A program made the translations under genes and the position numbers. A model generated the notes under the pieces. That model saw only the letters and a list, made by a program, of their open reading frames with translations. It was not told where the DNA came from and ran no database searches. Below, piece after piece: positions 8,428-18,302 of a stretch of 44,922 nt of DNA. Numbering within the stretch: the stretch's first letter is position 1; every line of letters begins with the position of its first letter. The DNA comes from Methanobrevibacter olleyae (lineage in GTDB: Archaea; Methanobacteriota; Methanobacteria; Methanobacteriales; Methanobacteriaceae). The DNA lies in the NCBI RefSeq assembly GCF_900114585.1, contig NZ_FOTL01000016.1, positions 1 to 44,922 of the forward strand. The letters are read 5' to 3'.

Positions 8428-9924
8428 ATGTTAAATATTACTACATTTCTAGATGCTAATGCATGTAGATTAGATAAAGATGTTTTTTATTGCCCTAGTA
8501 GAAATTTAAGATACAGTTCCAGCGAAATATTAACAATCGTATCTGGAATAGGGCAAAGATTAAAAGATAAGTATATTGAAAAGGGAGATAGAGTATTGAT
8601 CTATTTAGATAACTCACCAGAATACATATTCTCACTACTTGCAATATGGAGAATTGGTGCAGTTGCTATTCCAACTAATAGAATTCTAACTGCTCCTGAA
8701 TTAAACTATATGACTACAGATTCTGATGTTAAACTAATAATCACAGATAAAAATGCAAAGGAAACCATAAAAGACTTAAATATCCAATCATATATCATAG
8801 AAAATTGTGAAGGCTTTAAAGATAGTGAAATCATTCCTGCTGAAGAAACTGATTGGGATGATTTATGCCAATTACAATATACATCAGGTACAACTGGAAA
8901 ACCTAAAGGATCTATGCTAACTCATGGAAACTGGTTTACTTCCATCCATAATGCTTGTGATGTATTGACTTTTAAAGAAAGGGATACATTCCTATGTATC
9001 TATCCAATGGCCCATGTAGGTATATCTTGGGCAATAGCTGCACTAAGAGCAGGAGCACTATACATAATGATGGAATTCTTTGAAATTAATCAATATTTAG
9101 AACTATGTAAAAAAGAAAAGGTAAGTGTTTTATCAGGTATGCCACCTGTAATTCACACTTTAACAAATCTTGAAGAAGAAAAAAGAGAAAATTTAGCAAG
9201 TGTCAGAGAGATTATCAGTGGTGGAGGACCATTACATAGAAAAATATGGAAGAAATTCATGCACCAATATAATATACCAATTATAAATGCATACGGGCTT
9301 TCTGAAACTATTGTAATAGGTACAGGAACTGTTATTAGACCTGAAGACTATGCTACAGCAGATAGATATGAAAGCGTAGGTCATCCTGTTTGTTTCTCAG
9401 AGCTAAAAATCGTTGATGAAGATGACCCCAATGAAACATTAGGCCAATATGAACATGGAGAAATAGCTTTAAGAGGTCCTGCAATAGCTAAAGGTTATTG
9501 GGGTATGGAAAAAGAAACAAAAGAGTCATTTCTTGAAGATGGATGGTTTTTAACTGGAGATATTGGTTATATTGATGAAAATAATCGTTTATTCATTACA
9601 GATAGAAAAAAAGACATGATCGTAATGAGTGGATGGAAAATTTATCCAACAGAAGTTGAAGAAATTTTAATCAAATATGCAAAAGTTGAAGAAATAGCTA
9701 TCTTTAGTATTGGGGATTGTCATAGAGGAGAACTTCCTGTAGCTGCTGTTGTATGGAAAGATGAAAAAGATCCAGAAGGATTGATCTCTTATGCACAAGA
9801 ATACTTAGCAAGATACAAAGTTCCAAGAAGGATATTTACAATGGATGAACTTCCAAGAGTGAATGGGTGGAAATTGCTTAGAAGAGAATTAAGGGAAATG
9901 TTCTCTGATGAAAAAGAGGAATAA
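8428..9924 (+). CDS. AMP-forming acyl-CoA synthetase / acid-CoA ligase
   Basis: A 498-residue ANL-superfamily enzyme that adenylates a carboxylic acid and transfers it to CoA. The P-loop-like motif YTSGTTGKPKG is at 151-161. Further on are the YGLSET motif, the hinge GWFLTGDIGYIDENNRLFI followed by TDRKKDMI, and the C-terminal catalytic lysine in NGWKLLRREL. Substrate chain length cannot be read from sequence; medium or branched chains are possible. ATG start with SD GAGG. It is 130 bp downstream of the dehydrogenase on the same strand, too far to assume one operon. Confidence 0.85.
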   Translation: MLNITTFLDANACRLDKDVFYCPSRNLRYSSSEILTIVSGIGQRLKDKYIEKGDRVLIYLDNSPEYIFSLLAIWRIGAVAIPTNRILTAPELNYMTTDSDVKLIITDKNAKETIKDLNIQSYIIENCEGFKDSEIIPAEETDWDDLCQLQYTSGTTGKPKGSMLTHGNWFTSIHNACDVLTFKERDTFLCIYPMAHVGISWAIAALRAGALYIMMEFFEINQYLELCKKEKVSVLSGMPPVIHTLTNLEEEKRENLASVREIISGGGPLHRKIWKKFMHQYNIPIINAYGLSETIVIGTGTVIRPEDYATADRYESVGHPVCFSELKIVDEDDPNETLGQYEHGEIALRGPAIAKGYWGMEKETKESFLEDGWFLTGDIGYIDENNRLFITDRKKDMIVMSGWKIYPTEVEEILIKYAKVEEIAIFSIGDCHRGELPVAAVVWKDEKDPEGLISYAQEYLARYKVPRRIFTMDELPRVNGWKLLRRELREMFSDEKEE

Positions 9925-9936
9925 AATCCCTTAATC

Positions 9937-9952
9937 TAATAATTTCTTATTA
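9937..9952. terminator. Bidirectional hairpin between convergent genes
   Basis: TAATAA-TTTC-TTATTA forms a perfect 6-bp stem, followed by a T-rich run on the plus strand. It sits between the acyl-CoA synthetase stop and the surface-protein stop. Confidence 0.5.
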
Positions 9953-9972
9953 TTCTTGTTTATTTCAATCTA

Positions 9973-12900
9973 TTATTTTTTAACTTGAATAGTGTTTTTA
10001 ATAGTTAATTTTCCATAGCTAGAATAAATAGTATATCTAGCTACCTTTAAGTTCTTAAGTATTAAAGTTGCTATTCCTTTTTTATTAGTTTTTACTTTGT
10101 ATTTTTTGCCTTTAAACCTAAAACTAATCTTTTTATATTTTAAAATTTTACCTTTAGAATTTAATAATTTAGCAGTAAATTTAATTACTTTGGCCTTCTT
10201 TTTAGATATATTTTTTGTAATTATAGTTGGTTTAACAGTTATTTTATTTTTTACAAGAAACCCTTTATAATTAGCTGAAATAGTATAGCTTTTAGGATTT
10301 AAATTTATTTTAAAACTAGCATATCCTTTACTATCAGTAGTTCTATAATACTTTTTACCATTTATAATAAATTTAACAGACACTCCCTTTGCAGGATTTC
10401 CATAATCATCATAAACTCTAACTTTATAATAAGAACCTCCACCATAATAGATAATCAAATTTTTATTTTCTCTAATTCTATTAACTACCTTAATTTTTTG
10501 ATTTAGTTCTTCTAAAGTATTAGGATTTGTAATTTTTACAGTATAAGTTCCAGATTTTAGATAGTTATTAATTTTAGCTATTCCATTACTATCTGTCTTT
10601 ACATTATAAGTTTTTCCTGCAAAGATGATTTTTACATAGGTATTTGCTAAAGGACTAAAGCTTTTATCTAATAATTTTACACTGTATTTAGATCCATAGG
10701 TATAAACAGTATATAAATTTAAGATAGTTGTTTTAACAGTGATTAAAGAAGAATTTGATGAATTTATATAAAGTTTATCTCCATTGAACTTAATGTAAAA
10801 TTTATAAACACCAGTTTTTAAACTAGTAATTATTGAAATTTCACCATTTTCATTAGTAAATTGACTATAAGTTGAATTATTTAAAGTATATATAAGTTTC
10901 TTTCCACTAAGTGGCCTTCCATCTTCATCAATTAATTTAATTTTATACTCTTTACCATTATAAATAGTTCCTAAATCATTAATGATTATTTCTGTTCTTT
11001 TTAGTGGAATTGTAAAATTATATAATATTTCATTACAGTTATAGATTGCATTATAGAGAATAATTTTAATACTATTAAATCCGGTATTTAAATCTGTTAA
11101 ATTAATATATGCTTTTCCATCAACGGATTTTGTAGTAAAATTTTTATAATCTAAAATTAGGAATATTGTTTCATTGATTGGTTTTGAAAGGCTTATATTA
11201 ACTAATGCATTATCTAAATCAACAGTAATATTTGCACTCATACTTACATTGATTTTAGTAATATTGAGATTTAAATTTTCAGATGATGAATTATTATAGC
11301 CACAAGCAATAAATTCTGCAGCTATTGTATTAAATCCTTCTTCAAAGATATAGCTAAGTTTTGCTACTCCATTAGAAACATTTATTGCTACAGTTGTATT
11401 AGATAAATTGAATATTACTTTACCACAATTAACAGGGTTTCCATATTGATTAGTAACATAAGCAGTGATATTTACTGGATTGAATAGATTACCAGAGATA
11501 TTATTATAAGAAATATTTAATGAAGTTGTAGTGTTAATTATATCAAATACTGTAAATGCCTTAATACATGCAACTTGTGGGTTATTATAAGTATGACCTG
11601 GATAATCCATCCATCTTAAATTATATAAATCCTTCCAATTTTGACCATCATAACTAATAAATGAAATATTCTCTTTAAAAAATTCATTATTTAAACTTAC
11701 ACTCTCAGAGATTGGAACTCCTACATCTCCTGTTACATTTATTTTAAATACAATTTCAAAAATGTCTCCAATATTAAGGGGGATATGTTCATAAAGATCG
11801 ATAGTCCAATAACCGGGATTAGAAAAACCAGATTTAGTTGATTTTAAAATATTATTAACATAAACAGACAATTCCCAATTGGTTTTCTTTTCAAAATAGG
11901 TAGAAACTGCAGATAAATATTCATTACCAGTTGCATTGAAAATATTTTTATACCATATAGTATTAGTTGTATTGAAGAAATAATCAGTTCTAGCTATATC
12001 ATATTGGTAGTTTTTATCATATTTTATGCTATCATTTAAAATAAATGCAATTCCTGCATCATTTACACCTAGTTTAAGGGAACTAACATCATAATATGAA
12101 AGGTAGAAGTAACCATCATTACCCCAACCTTTTCCCCAACTATTTTTAACTATCCAAGCACCTCTTCCAGGAGCATGTGGGATTTTAATGCTATCATTCC
12201 ATCCTACCAATGCTACTGCATGATTACAAGAAGAATTATCCCTATTATAAACATATTTGCCTATATATGAATCATCAGATTCATGCATTCCGATTGCAGT
12301 ATAAACAGCACCATAATCCATAATAGCTCTTTTAATCATATCATTATCTGTAAAGCTATCTCTTTTTAAATAAACAATGTTTTGAACATGCATAATACTG
12401 TTTAAAACTGGGGATAAAATACTAGAATCATTATATACATCATCTTCTTCATAGACAGGACCTAACCAGCTTACTAGATAACCTAAAGCCATTTCATCAA
12501 ACCCACCATCATTAGTTTCCTTATTCCAACCATAAGCTGAATATAATGCTGCTAAGTTTTTCATATTTTCTTCAGATAAATTTATTAAATCTTCACCAGA
12601 GCTATTTAAAGGGTTTAAAGATTTAAGGATTGCTGATTCAAGACTTGCAATAATTGCAAAAGCCCAACAATTTCCACCTTTTTTTTGATTTTTTACTGAG
12701 CTAACAAAACCATAATCAGCTAGATTATAATAAGCAGGAATATCTTCACTCCCATTATCTAAATTTACTCTAAATAAACTATAATCATCTGAAATAAAAA
12801 TTAAATCTGATTGTTCATATAAACCATCTGGTGAAGAGTTATTTTCATAAAAATTATTATCCGTTATATTACAATTTTTGTTGAAGAATGAATAAATAGC

Positions 12901-13845
12901 ACCAGCAGAGCTATTAGCAAAGTTATTTTTAAATGTATTATTTTCAATTAAAGGTCTATTTTTAATAAAAATAAACATTGCTCCACCATCATTTGCACCA
13001 TTGTTATCAAAAGTAGAACCAATAAGAGTTAAATTACCATAAATTTGATAAATAGCTCCACCATAATATTTTGCACTATTGTTAGTAAAGTTACAGTTAG
13101 TGATATTTAAAAAACCACTACTAATAAAAATAGCTCCACCATAAAGTGCATAATTATTATCAAAATTACAATTGTTTAAAACTACACTAGAATTATTATA
13201 AGATAAAGAAGAAATTGCTCCACCACATGATGTACCTGAATTATCTACTTTTAAAGCAGTGCTATTACAAAAATTAACATTTGAAGCATTTAAAAGAGTA
13301 GAATTAGCTTTTAAAATAATTTGAATATTATTAAATGTAATATTTTTAATATTAAAAGTTCCAGTAACATTAAATGTGTGATTCCCTATAGGGTTATTGA
13401 TAATTGTATTAGAGGAATCTTGTCCATAAATAGTAATATTTATATTATTATTAGAATTATATGGAGTATAATTATAAATACCACTAGCAAAATGAAGAAT
13501 AGAATTAGGTCTTATTCTATCATCACAAAAATTCTTATATGGATTAGCAATAGAACCATCTCCTGTATCATCTAAAGCACTAGAATTAAAATAATATTCC
13601 CCAAGTGAATTAGATTCATAAGAATTATCAGACAGATATTCAGAAGCTAAATCATCACTTTCAATATCCTGTAAATTATCATTTATTGAATTTTCAATAG
13701 CTAAATTATCAGGTAAACCATTATCATTAACTAAGTCATCATCTACTGAACTAACATTAGTTTCAGCTGCAAAGCTAGTGGGAATAATAATTAATAACGA
13801 TAAAACTATTGATAAAATAATAATTTTATTAAAATTTTTAGACAA
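9973..13845 (-). CDS. Secreted adhesin-like protein with papain-family (C1) peptidase domain
   Basis: About 1290 residues. An N-terminal hydrophobic signal ends near PTSFAAE. Residues 80-345 are a right-handed beta-helix/Pmp-like region with repeated GGAI and NCNF/NNTF motifs. Next is a C1 peptidase: Cys393 in GGNCWAF, His542 in CNHAVALVGW, Asn568 in WIVKNSWGKGWG. A lectin-like beta region (about 595-755) follows, then several Ig-like/carboxypeptidase-regulatory-like repeats to a Lys-rich C-terminus. This is the adhesin-like type typical of Methanobrevibacter. It probably acts at the cell surface, cleaving host, plant or microbial proteins or processing other surface proteins. The start was moved to TTG 13845-13843 because the GGAGG SD lies inside the longer frame. 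Confidence 0.88.
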   Translation of the reverse strand: MSKNFNKIIILSIVLSLLIIIPTSFAAETNVSSVDDDLVNDNGLPDNLAIENSINDNLQDIESDDLASEYLSDNSYESNSLGEYYFNSSALDDTGDGSIANPYKNFCDDRIRPNSILHFASGIYNYTPYNSNNNINITIYGQDSSNTIINNPIGNHTFNVTGTFNIKNITFNNIQIILKANSTLLNASNVNFCNSTALKVDNSGTSCGGAISSLSYNNSSVVLNNCNFDNNYALYGGAIFISSGFLNITNCNFTNNSAKYYGGAIYQIYGNLTLIGSTFDNNGANDGGAMFIFIKNRPLIENNTFKNNFANSSAGAIYSFFNKNCNITDNNFYENNSSPDGLYEQSDLIFISDDYSLFRVNLDNGSEDIPAYYNLADYGFVSSVKNQKKGGNCWAFAIIASLESAILKSLNPLNSSGEDLINLSEENMKNLAALYSAYGWNKETNDGGFDEMALGYLVSWLGPVYEEDDVYNDSSILSPVLNSIMHVQNIVYLKRDSFTDNDMIKRAIMDYGAVYTAIGMHESDDSYIGKYVYNRDNSSCNHAVALVGWNDSIKIPHAPGRGAWIVKNSWGKGWGNDGYFYLSYYDVSSLKLGVNDAGIAFILNDSIKYDKNYQYDIARTDYFFNTTNTIWYKNIFNATGNEYLSAVSTYFEKKTNWELSVYVNNILKSTKSGFSNPGYWTIDLYEHIPLNIGDIFEIVFKINVTGDVGVPISESVSLNNEFFKENISFISYDGQNWKDLYNLRWMDYPGHTYNNPQVACIKAFTVFDIINTTTSLNISYNNISGNLFNPVNITAYVTNQYGNPVNCGKVIFNLSNTTVAINVSNGVAKLSYIFEEGFNTIAAEFIACGYNNSSSENLNLNITKINVSMSANITVDLDNALVNISLSKPINETIFLILDYKNFTTKSVDGKAYINLTDLNTGFNSIKIILYNAIYNCNEILYNFTIPLKRTEIIINDLGTIYNGKEYKIKLIDEDGRPLSGKKLIYTLNNSTYSQFTNENGEISIITSLKTGVYKFYIKFNGDKLYINSSNSSLITVKTTILNLYTVYTYGSKYSVKLLDKSFSPLANTYVKIIFAGKTYNVKTDSNGIAKINNYLKSGTYTVKITNPNTLEELNQKIKVVNRIRENKNLIIYYGGGSYYKVRVYDDYGNPAKGVSVKFIINGKKYYRTTDSKGYASFKINLNPKSYTISANYKGFLVKNKITVKPTIITKNISKKKAKVIKFTAKLLNSKGKILKYKKISFRFKGKKYKVKTNKKGIATLILKNLKVARYTIYSSYGKLTIKNTIQVKK

Positions 13846-13853
13846 GAAAAGTT

Positions 13854-13858
13854 CCTCC
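13854..13858 (-). promoter_or_regulatory. Ribosome binding site that sets the adhesin start
   Basis: GGAGG on the minus strand lies 8 bp before TTG at 13845. A frame opened at 13860 would translate the SD itself, so the downstream TTG is preferred. Confidence 0.75.
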
Positions 13859-13959
13859 AATTTAATATATGATACAATTTTTCTTTTTTATTATATATAA
13901 ATAATTAGTTAAAAAATTAATAAAACAACTAATAAATTTTTAAATTAATTAAAAAGCTA

Positions 13960-14075
13960 AGTAAAAAAATAAATTAAAATAAAAAATGAGTAAAAAAATA
14001 AATTAAAATAAAAAATGAGTAAAAAAAGTAAAAAAAATAAATTAAAATAAAAATAAGTAAAAAAAGTAAAAAAAA
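13960..14075. repeat. Degenerate tandem repeat after argB
   Basis: ATAAATTAAAATAAAAA plus GAGTAAAAA units recur at 13969, 13998 and 14037 (29 then 39 bp apart). The array ends within 5 bp of the argB stop codon. Confidence 0.75.
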
Positions 14076-14079
14076 GTAT

Positions 14080-14958
14080 TTACTTATAAATCATAGTTCC
14101 TATACCTTTTTTTGTAAAAATCTCAAGAAGTAAGGTGTGTTTCATTCTTCCATCTAAGATGTGTGCTGATTTTACACCATTATTAATTGCCTCAACACAA
14201 GTTTCAATTTTAGGAATCATACCGCCTGTAATAACACCCTCTTCAATAAGAGCTGGAATTTCATCTATATGCATTCTTTGAATTAAAGTTGAAGGGTCAT
14301 TTGGATCTCTTAAAACACCTGGAACATCAGTTAAAATAATTAATTTTTCTGCATCAACTTCACCTGCAATTGAACCTGCTACAGTATCTGCATTAAGATT
14401 TAAAGTATCACCATTTTCAGCTATTCCAATAGGAGAAATAACTGGAATAAAATCATTTTCAGTATACATTTTAAGTATTTCTGGATTGATTTTTTTAATC
14501 TCACCTACTAAACCTAAATCAACCTCTTCAATTTCACCAGTTTCTTCATCTTTTATTTTATGGATCTTTTTACAAGCTTCAATTAATTTATTATCTTTAC
14601 CAGATAATCCTGCACCTTTACCATCATGCAAACAGATTTGGGAAACAATGTCCGTGTTTATATTACCTACAAGAACCATTTTTACAATACGCATAGTTTC
14701 TTCATCAGTAACTCTTAATCCTTTGATGAATGTAGGTTCTTTACCTAATTTTTTCATAGAACGGGTGATTTCTGGACCTCCCCCATGAACAACTATAGGT
14801 TGCATACCAACATATTTTAAAAGTACAGTATCACGTACTGTGGAAGCCATAGCCTCTTCATCTACCATCGCATGACCTCCATATTTAATCATGACTTTTT
14901 TATTATAAAATTTTTTAATGTAAGGTAATGCCTCTACCAAAATATTTACTTTTTCCAT
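14080..14958 (-). CDS. argB: Acetylglutamate kinase ArgB
   Basis: Second step of arginine biosynthesis: phosphorylates N-acetylglutamate. The amino-acid-kinase fold shows MIKYGGHAM (lysine and glycine loop), VVHGGGPEI, the acetylglutamate-binding [15 protein letters not shown], and the ATP-binding [11 protein letters not shown], followed by [11 protein letters not shown]. About 292 residues, normal for the family. The start used is ATG 14958-14956 ([14 protein letters not shown]). An in-frame ATG nine codons upstream adds MILIYLCGT, which has no family counterpart. Its pathway partner argJ is about 6 kb away on the same strand, so the arg genes are not an operon here. Confidence 0.95.
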   Translation of the reverse strand: MEKVNILVEALPYIKKFYNKKVMIKYGGHAMVDEEAMASTVRDTVLLKYVGMQPIVVHGGGPEITRSMKKLGKEPTFIKGLRVTDEETMRIVKMVLVGNINTDIVSQICLHDGKGAGLSGKDNKLIEACKKIHKIKDEETGEIEEVDLGLVGEIKKINPEILKMYTENDFIPVISPIGIAENGDTLNLNADTVAGSIAGEVDAEKLIILTDVPGVLRDPNDPSTLIQRMHIDEIPALIEEGVITGGMIPKIETCVEAINNGVKSAHILDGRMKHTLLLEIFTKKGIGTMIYK

Positions 14959-15578
14959 TGTACCACATAAATAAATTAATATCATTAAATATTTTCTTAA
15001 TAGAAAATTTTAGAAGTTTTTTAATATTTTTAGAATTTTTTCTAAACATACTTTCTTAATTCAAATCAAAATAAAGTTTGTTTATAATACTATATAAAAT
15101 AGACTAATTTTTTTAGTTTTATAAAAAATAATTTGTCTAAATTAAACAGGTTTTCTAAGATTAAACCTAACTAAAAAAATAAAATTAGCCCACAAAATTA
15201 AACCTAACTAAAAAAATAAAATCATCCCACAAAATTAAACCTAAGTAAAAAAATAAAATTAAGCTATAAAATTAAATTTAAAGCACAAATTATAATTAAA
15301 ATATAAAATTAAAGTTAAAAAAACATTAAATTTAAATATAACTTATTTTAAATTAATTATTAACTTAATTCTAGTTGTAAATAATCTATATTTAAAAATA
15401 AACTATTTATAAGAAATATCAAATAAAACAAAAGATTTATAATTAGTTAACTATTTCTAAAATCATAATTAGTTTAAAGTTTTTAAAAATTTTTATTATT
15501 TTATCATTTTAAAAATAGCTAATTTAGATTTTTTTAATTATTTACATAGAATAAGTTAATAAAAATAGGAGTTAAAAT
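14959..15578. other. Intergenic: divergent promoter region with 37-bp repeats
   Basis: About 620 bp between divergent argB and the C39-like peptidase gene. A plus-strand TATA-like ACTATTTATAAG lies near 15403. No SD-preceded frame was found. Confidence 0.5.
15155..15262. repeat. 37-bp tandem repeat, about 3 copies
   Basis: AAATTAAACCTAA recurs with the CCTAA block at 15166, 15203 and 15240, an exact 37-bp period. Unlike most arrays here it lies upstream of both flanking genes. Confidence 0.9.
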
Positions 15579-16628
15579 ATGTTAAAAATAAATAAAAAGA
15601 TTTTAATTATATGTATTATATCTTTATTTTTAATAATGGGCCAAGTAGCTGCTTCAGATACTAATTCAACAGAATTTAATGATATAAATACAAATGTAGA
15701 TTCAATTGAATTAGATCAAATAAATAAAGATACTGGAAATTTTGATAGAAATCTAATTGATAAATATCTAAATGATGAGGATGATGAATTAAACCAAATT
15801 CCTAGAGATGATTTAAAATCTAATGATAATGAGCAATTTGAAGAAATTAATGATTCCAAACAAGAAGATAATATTGATGATTTGGTTGATGATGTAGAAA
15901 TAATAGAAGAGAAAGAAAAAGACACTACCGGTATAGTAATAGCTAATGATAATTTTAGTTGTGGTCCTGCATCTCTTGCAACTGTATTAAATAAATTTGG
16001 ACTTAATCTTAGTTTAAATGAACTATCCAAACATACAAATACCAGCTCACATGGAACAACCATGCAATCTCTAATAGATGCTACAAAATATTATAATTTC
16101 AGTGCCTATGGTGTTGAAATAGAGACTAAAAGCCTTAAAGAAAATTATATAGTTAATTTAAACCTTAATGGATGTGAACATTGGAGTGTTGTTAGAAAAG
16201 TAACGGATACACATGTTTTCCTAGCTGATTCAACTGAAGGAAATATTAATTTCACTATTGATGAATTTAATTCATATTTTAATAAAAAGGCAATTGTCTT
16301 ATCTAATGATAAGTCAATCGATTTAAAAGAAGAATTAATCAGAAATCAAATAAGTATTTTAGATAAAGATCAATGTTTAAGTATCTCTGGAAAAGGTTTA
16401 AAGAAAAAAGTCATTGGTTATAAAGTAGTTTGGAAATATGGATTTATAAGAAAATATGGTTGGGTATTAAGACCTGTAGTAAAAGGGGGGCATGTTTCAT
16501 TTTCTAAGTGGCAATATGTTAAAGGATATTATACTGTATGGGGAAAATATAAAACATTAGAACCAATTTACAAATATTACTATGTTTCAGATGAAGCTTT
16601 AACAAGTGCTAAAATTAAAAAAAATTAA
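15579..16628 (+). CDS. Secreted C39-like cysteine peptidase
   Basis: A 349-residue protein with a signal peptide (hydrophobic residues 8-25, likely cleaved after GQVAAS). An acidic Asp/Asn/Glu-rich spacer runs from about 27 to 115, followed by a C39-like papain-fold domain. The likely catalytic residues are Cys128 in NFSCGPASLATVL, His201 in CEHWSVV and Asp217 in FLADSTEG. C39 peptidases cleave double-glycine leader peptides; stand-alone secreted forms are common in Methanobrevibacter and their substrates are unknown. The C-terminal 65 residues are rich in Lys, Tyr and Trp (e.g. KYGWVLRPVVKGG) and could bind the cell wall. ATG start with SD AGGAG. Confidence 0.82.
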   Translation: MLKINKKILIICIISLFLIMGQVAASDTNSTEFNDINTNVDSIELDQINKDTGNFDRNLIDKYLNDEDDELNQIPRDDLKSNDNEQFEEINDSKQEDNIDDLVDDVEIIEEKEKDTTGIVIANDNFSCGPASLATVLNKFGLNLSLNELSKHTNTSSHGTTMQSLIDATKYYNFSAYGVEIETKSLKENYIVNLNLNGCEHWSVVRKVTDTHVFLADSTEGNINFTIDEFNSYFNKKAIVLSNDKSIDLKEELIRNQISILDKDQCLSISGKGLKKKVIGYKVVWKYGFIRKYGWVLRPVVKGGHVSFSKWQYVKGYYTVWGKYKTLEPIYKYYYVSDEALTSAKIKKN

Positions 16629-16638
16629 TAAACTAAAT

Positions 16639-16660
16639 AAATAATAAACTTTTATTATTT
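16639..16660 (+). terminator. Hairpin terminator after the C39-like gene
   Basis: AAATAATAAA-CT-TTTATTATTT is a perfect inverted repeat 11 bp after the stop, followed by TTATC. Confidence 0.55.
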
Positions 16661-16676
16661 TATCAACACAAAAAAA

Positions 16677-16690
16677 AAAACTTATAAATA
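16677..16690 (+). promoter_or_regulatory. BRE/TATA promoter of the small anchored protein gene
   Basis: AAAACTTATAAATA after a poly-A run fits the archaeal BRE plus TATA pattern. It predicts transcription starting near 16711, just before the SD AAGGAGGT (16723-16730). Confidence 0.5.
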
Positions 16691-16735
16691 ATAATTTATA
16701 AAATAGTTTATAACGGCATATGAAGGAGGTTAAAT

Positions 16736-17119
16736 ATGGATAAAAAAATTACTATAGGTATAATTGTGGTGATAGTTGCAATCATTGCAATTTGTGCTTT
16801 TCTAGTATTTTCTAATAATTCTATCCCTGAAAGCTCTGAACTTACTGATTTATTTGATTATTCCATCAAACCAAATACAAATTGGAATGATGATAAAAAA
16901 GAATATTCATTTAGTCAAAGTATAAGCTCTATTAATGGAAAAGACTATAAAGACATTGAAATTAAGGTAAATTTCTATAAAGACAATGATCTATTAGATA
17001 GTTATAATACTAAAATAGATAGTACAAAAAATGGTAAATTCAATCTTAATTTCACTAAAAAACTCTCTGAGGAACCTGAAGCATTTTTTTATGATGTAGT
17101 TAGTGCAACTGAGGTTTAA
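16736..17119 (+). CDS. Small membrane-anchored protein, unknown function
   Basis: A 127-residue protein. Residues 5-26 (ITIGIIVVIVAIIAICAFLV) form one transmembrane or uncleaved signal-anchor helix. The remaining ~100 residues are a beta-rich extracellular domain with alternating polar and hydrophobic strands (KEYSFSQSISSI, DIEIKVNFYKDNDLLDSY). It resembles small single-domain surface proteins, but no family is recognised. It has one of the strongest SDs in the window (AAGGAGGT, 5 bp spacing), suggesting good expression. It follows the C39-like peptidase gene but has its own promoter and terminator. Confidence 0.75.
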   Translation: MDKKITIGIIVVIVAIIAICAFLVFSNNSIPESSELTDLFDYSIKPNTNWNDDKKEYSFSQSISSINGKDYKDIEIKVNFYKDNDLLDSYNTKIDSTKNGKFNLNFTKKLSEEPEAFFYDVVSATEV

Positions 17120-17230
17120 AAATAAAATAAGCTATTGAAAATATAAAAAAATAATTTAAAAATAAAATAAATTATTGAAAATATAAAAAAAATAATTTAA
17201 AAATAAAATAAATTATTGAAAATATAAAAT
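17116..17230 (+). repeat. 40/41-bp tandem repeat overlapping a stop codon
   Basis: TTTAAAAATAAAATAA plus ATTGAAAATATAAAA units recur, with ATTGAAA at 17134, 17174 and 17215. The first copy includes the TAA stop codon of the preceding gene (17117-17119). Confidence 0.9.
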
Positions 17231-17238
17231 TTTTTGCT

Positions 17239-17286
17239 AAAAATAAATAAATAATCTTTCTCCATTTATATTATTTATTTATTTTT
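17239..17286 (+). terminator. Hairpin terminator, 17-bp perfect stem
   Basis: AAAAATAAATAAATAAT (17239-17255) pairs perfectly with 17270-17286 across a 14-nt loop. The sequence CATTTTTTT follows. It probably ends the transcript of the small anchored protein and may also act for the convergent methyltransferase gene. Confidence 0.65.
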
Positions 17287-17347
17287 CATTTTTTTAAAAT
17301 TAGAATTAGTGAAAATAATAATAAAAATAAAAAATAGTTAAAATTAA

Positions 17348-17959
17348 CTATTTTTGAAAAACAATTAAATAATGAGACTTACCTTGAGGAATATCCTCAC
17401 CAGTATCTGGATTTAAAGAGAATAAATCCATACCATGTTCTTTAAATACTTCTTCTAAATCTTCCGGACTGCTTCTTACGGTTATAGGAGGTCCATGTCT
17501 TGCTTCTTGTTTTTTATAGTCCATAATTGCAAGCTTACCACTAGGTTTAAGAATTCTTTTAAGTTCTTCAATAGCCTTATCCATTCTTCTAGTTGCTTTA
17601 AATCCGTGCCATACATTGATTAAAAGAATAACATCCACTAAATCATCATCCAAATCAATATGATCTGAAATATCTGCACAAATTGGGAAAAGATTATCAA
17701 TAGCTTTTTCTTCCTTTTCTTTAATTAAATCTTCAATAGAAGGTTCATAAATGTCTATTGCATAAATAGTAGCATCATCATCTAATATTTCAACAGCTTC
17801 AAGCGCTGCATGTCCATCTCCACATCCCGCATCCATAAATACTTCATTACCTTTAAGGTTTAGCTCCATAATAATATCATGAGCATTCAAAAATGACTCA
17901 CTTGACCTACCTTGAATCCTATGTCCATTAGCAGGTAAAATACCAGTTTTATTTGCCAT
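17348..17959 (-). CDS. Class I SAM-dependent methyltransferase, UbiE-like
   Basis: A 203-residue methyltransferase with the SAM loop VFMDAGCGDGHAALEA (DAGCGDG at 43-49), the ribose-binding acid in IYAIDIYEPS, and the motif LIKEL-type helix EELKRILKPSGKLAIMDYKK. The N-terminal segment MANKTGILPANGHRIQGR has a conserved HRIQGR-like basic stretch that may contact the substrate. The substrate is unknown; small-molecule or metalloid methylation is as likely as cofactor work. ATG start with SD AAGGTGG, 7 bp spacing. Confidence 0.75.
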   Translation of the reverse strand: MANKTGILPANGHRIQGRSSESFLNAHDIIMELNLKGNEVFMDAGCGDGHAALEAVEILDDDATIYAIDIYEPSIEDLIKEKEEKAIDNLFPICADISDHIDLDDDLVDVILLINVWHGFKATRRMDKAIEELKRILKPSGKLAIMDYKKQEARHGPPITVRSSPEDLEEVFKEHGMDLFSLNPDTGEDIPQGKSHYLIVFQK

Positions 17960-18302
17960 AAATAACCACCTTTTAAATTAATAATTAAACATAAAAACTT
18001 ATAAATAAACAAATGAGTATCTAATTTAATAAAATGAATTAGATACTTATTTTTGATTATAATTAATATTAATTTATTAATACTGTTATATAATTATTTT
18101 CATAACGACAATAAAAAAAACAATCAAAGAATTTAAAAAAACTAATAAAACCAAAATAAAAAAACAATCAAAGGATTTAAAAAAAGAAACTCAAAATATT
18201 AAAAAAATAAGCAAAGGATTTAAAAAAACCAATAATATCAAAATAAAAGAAATAAAAAAAATGAATATTAAAAATATTCATAAATAAAAAGTTAAAGGAG
18301 GA
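17960..18302. other. Intergenic: repeat region, no gene
   Basis: Holds the methyltransferase SD and promoter near its 5' edge. The SDR-side half is occupied by a 44-46-bp tandem array. No coding frame was found. Confidence 0.5.
18119..18248. repeat. 44-46-bp tandem repeat, about 3 copies
   Basis: CAATCAAAGAATTTAAAAAA recurs at 18121 and 18165 with a diverged third copy near 18211. It lies 55 bp from the SDR stop codon. Confidence 0.85.
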
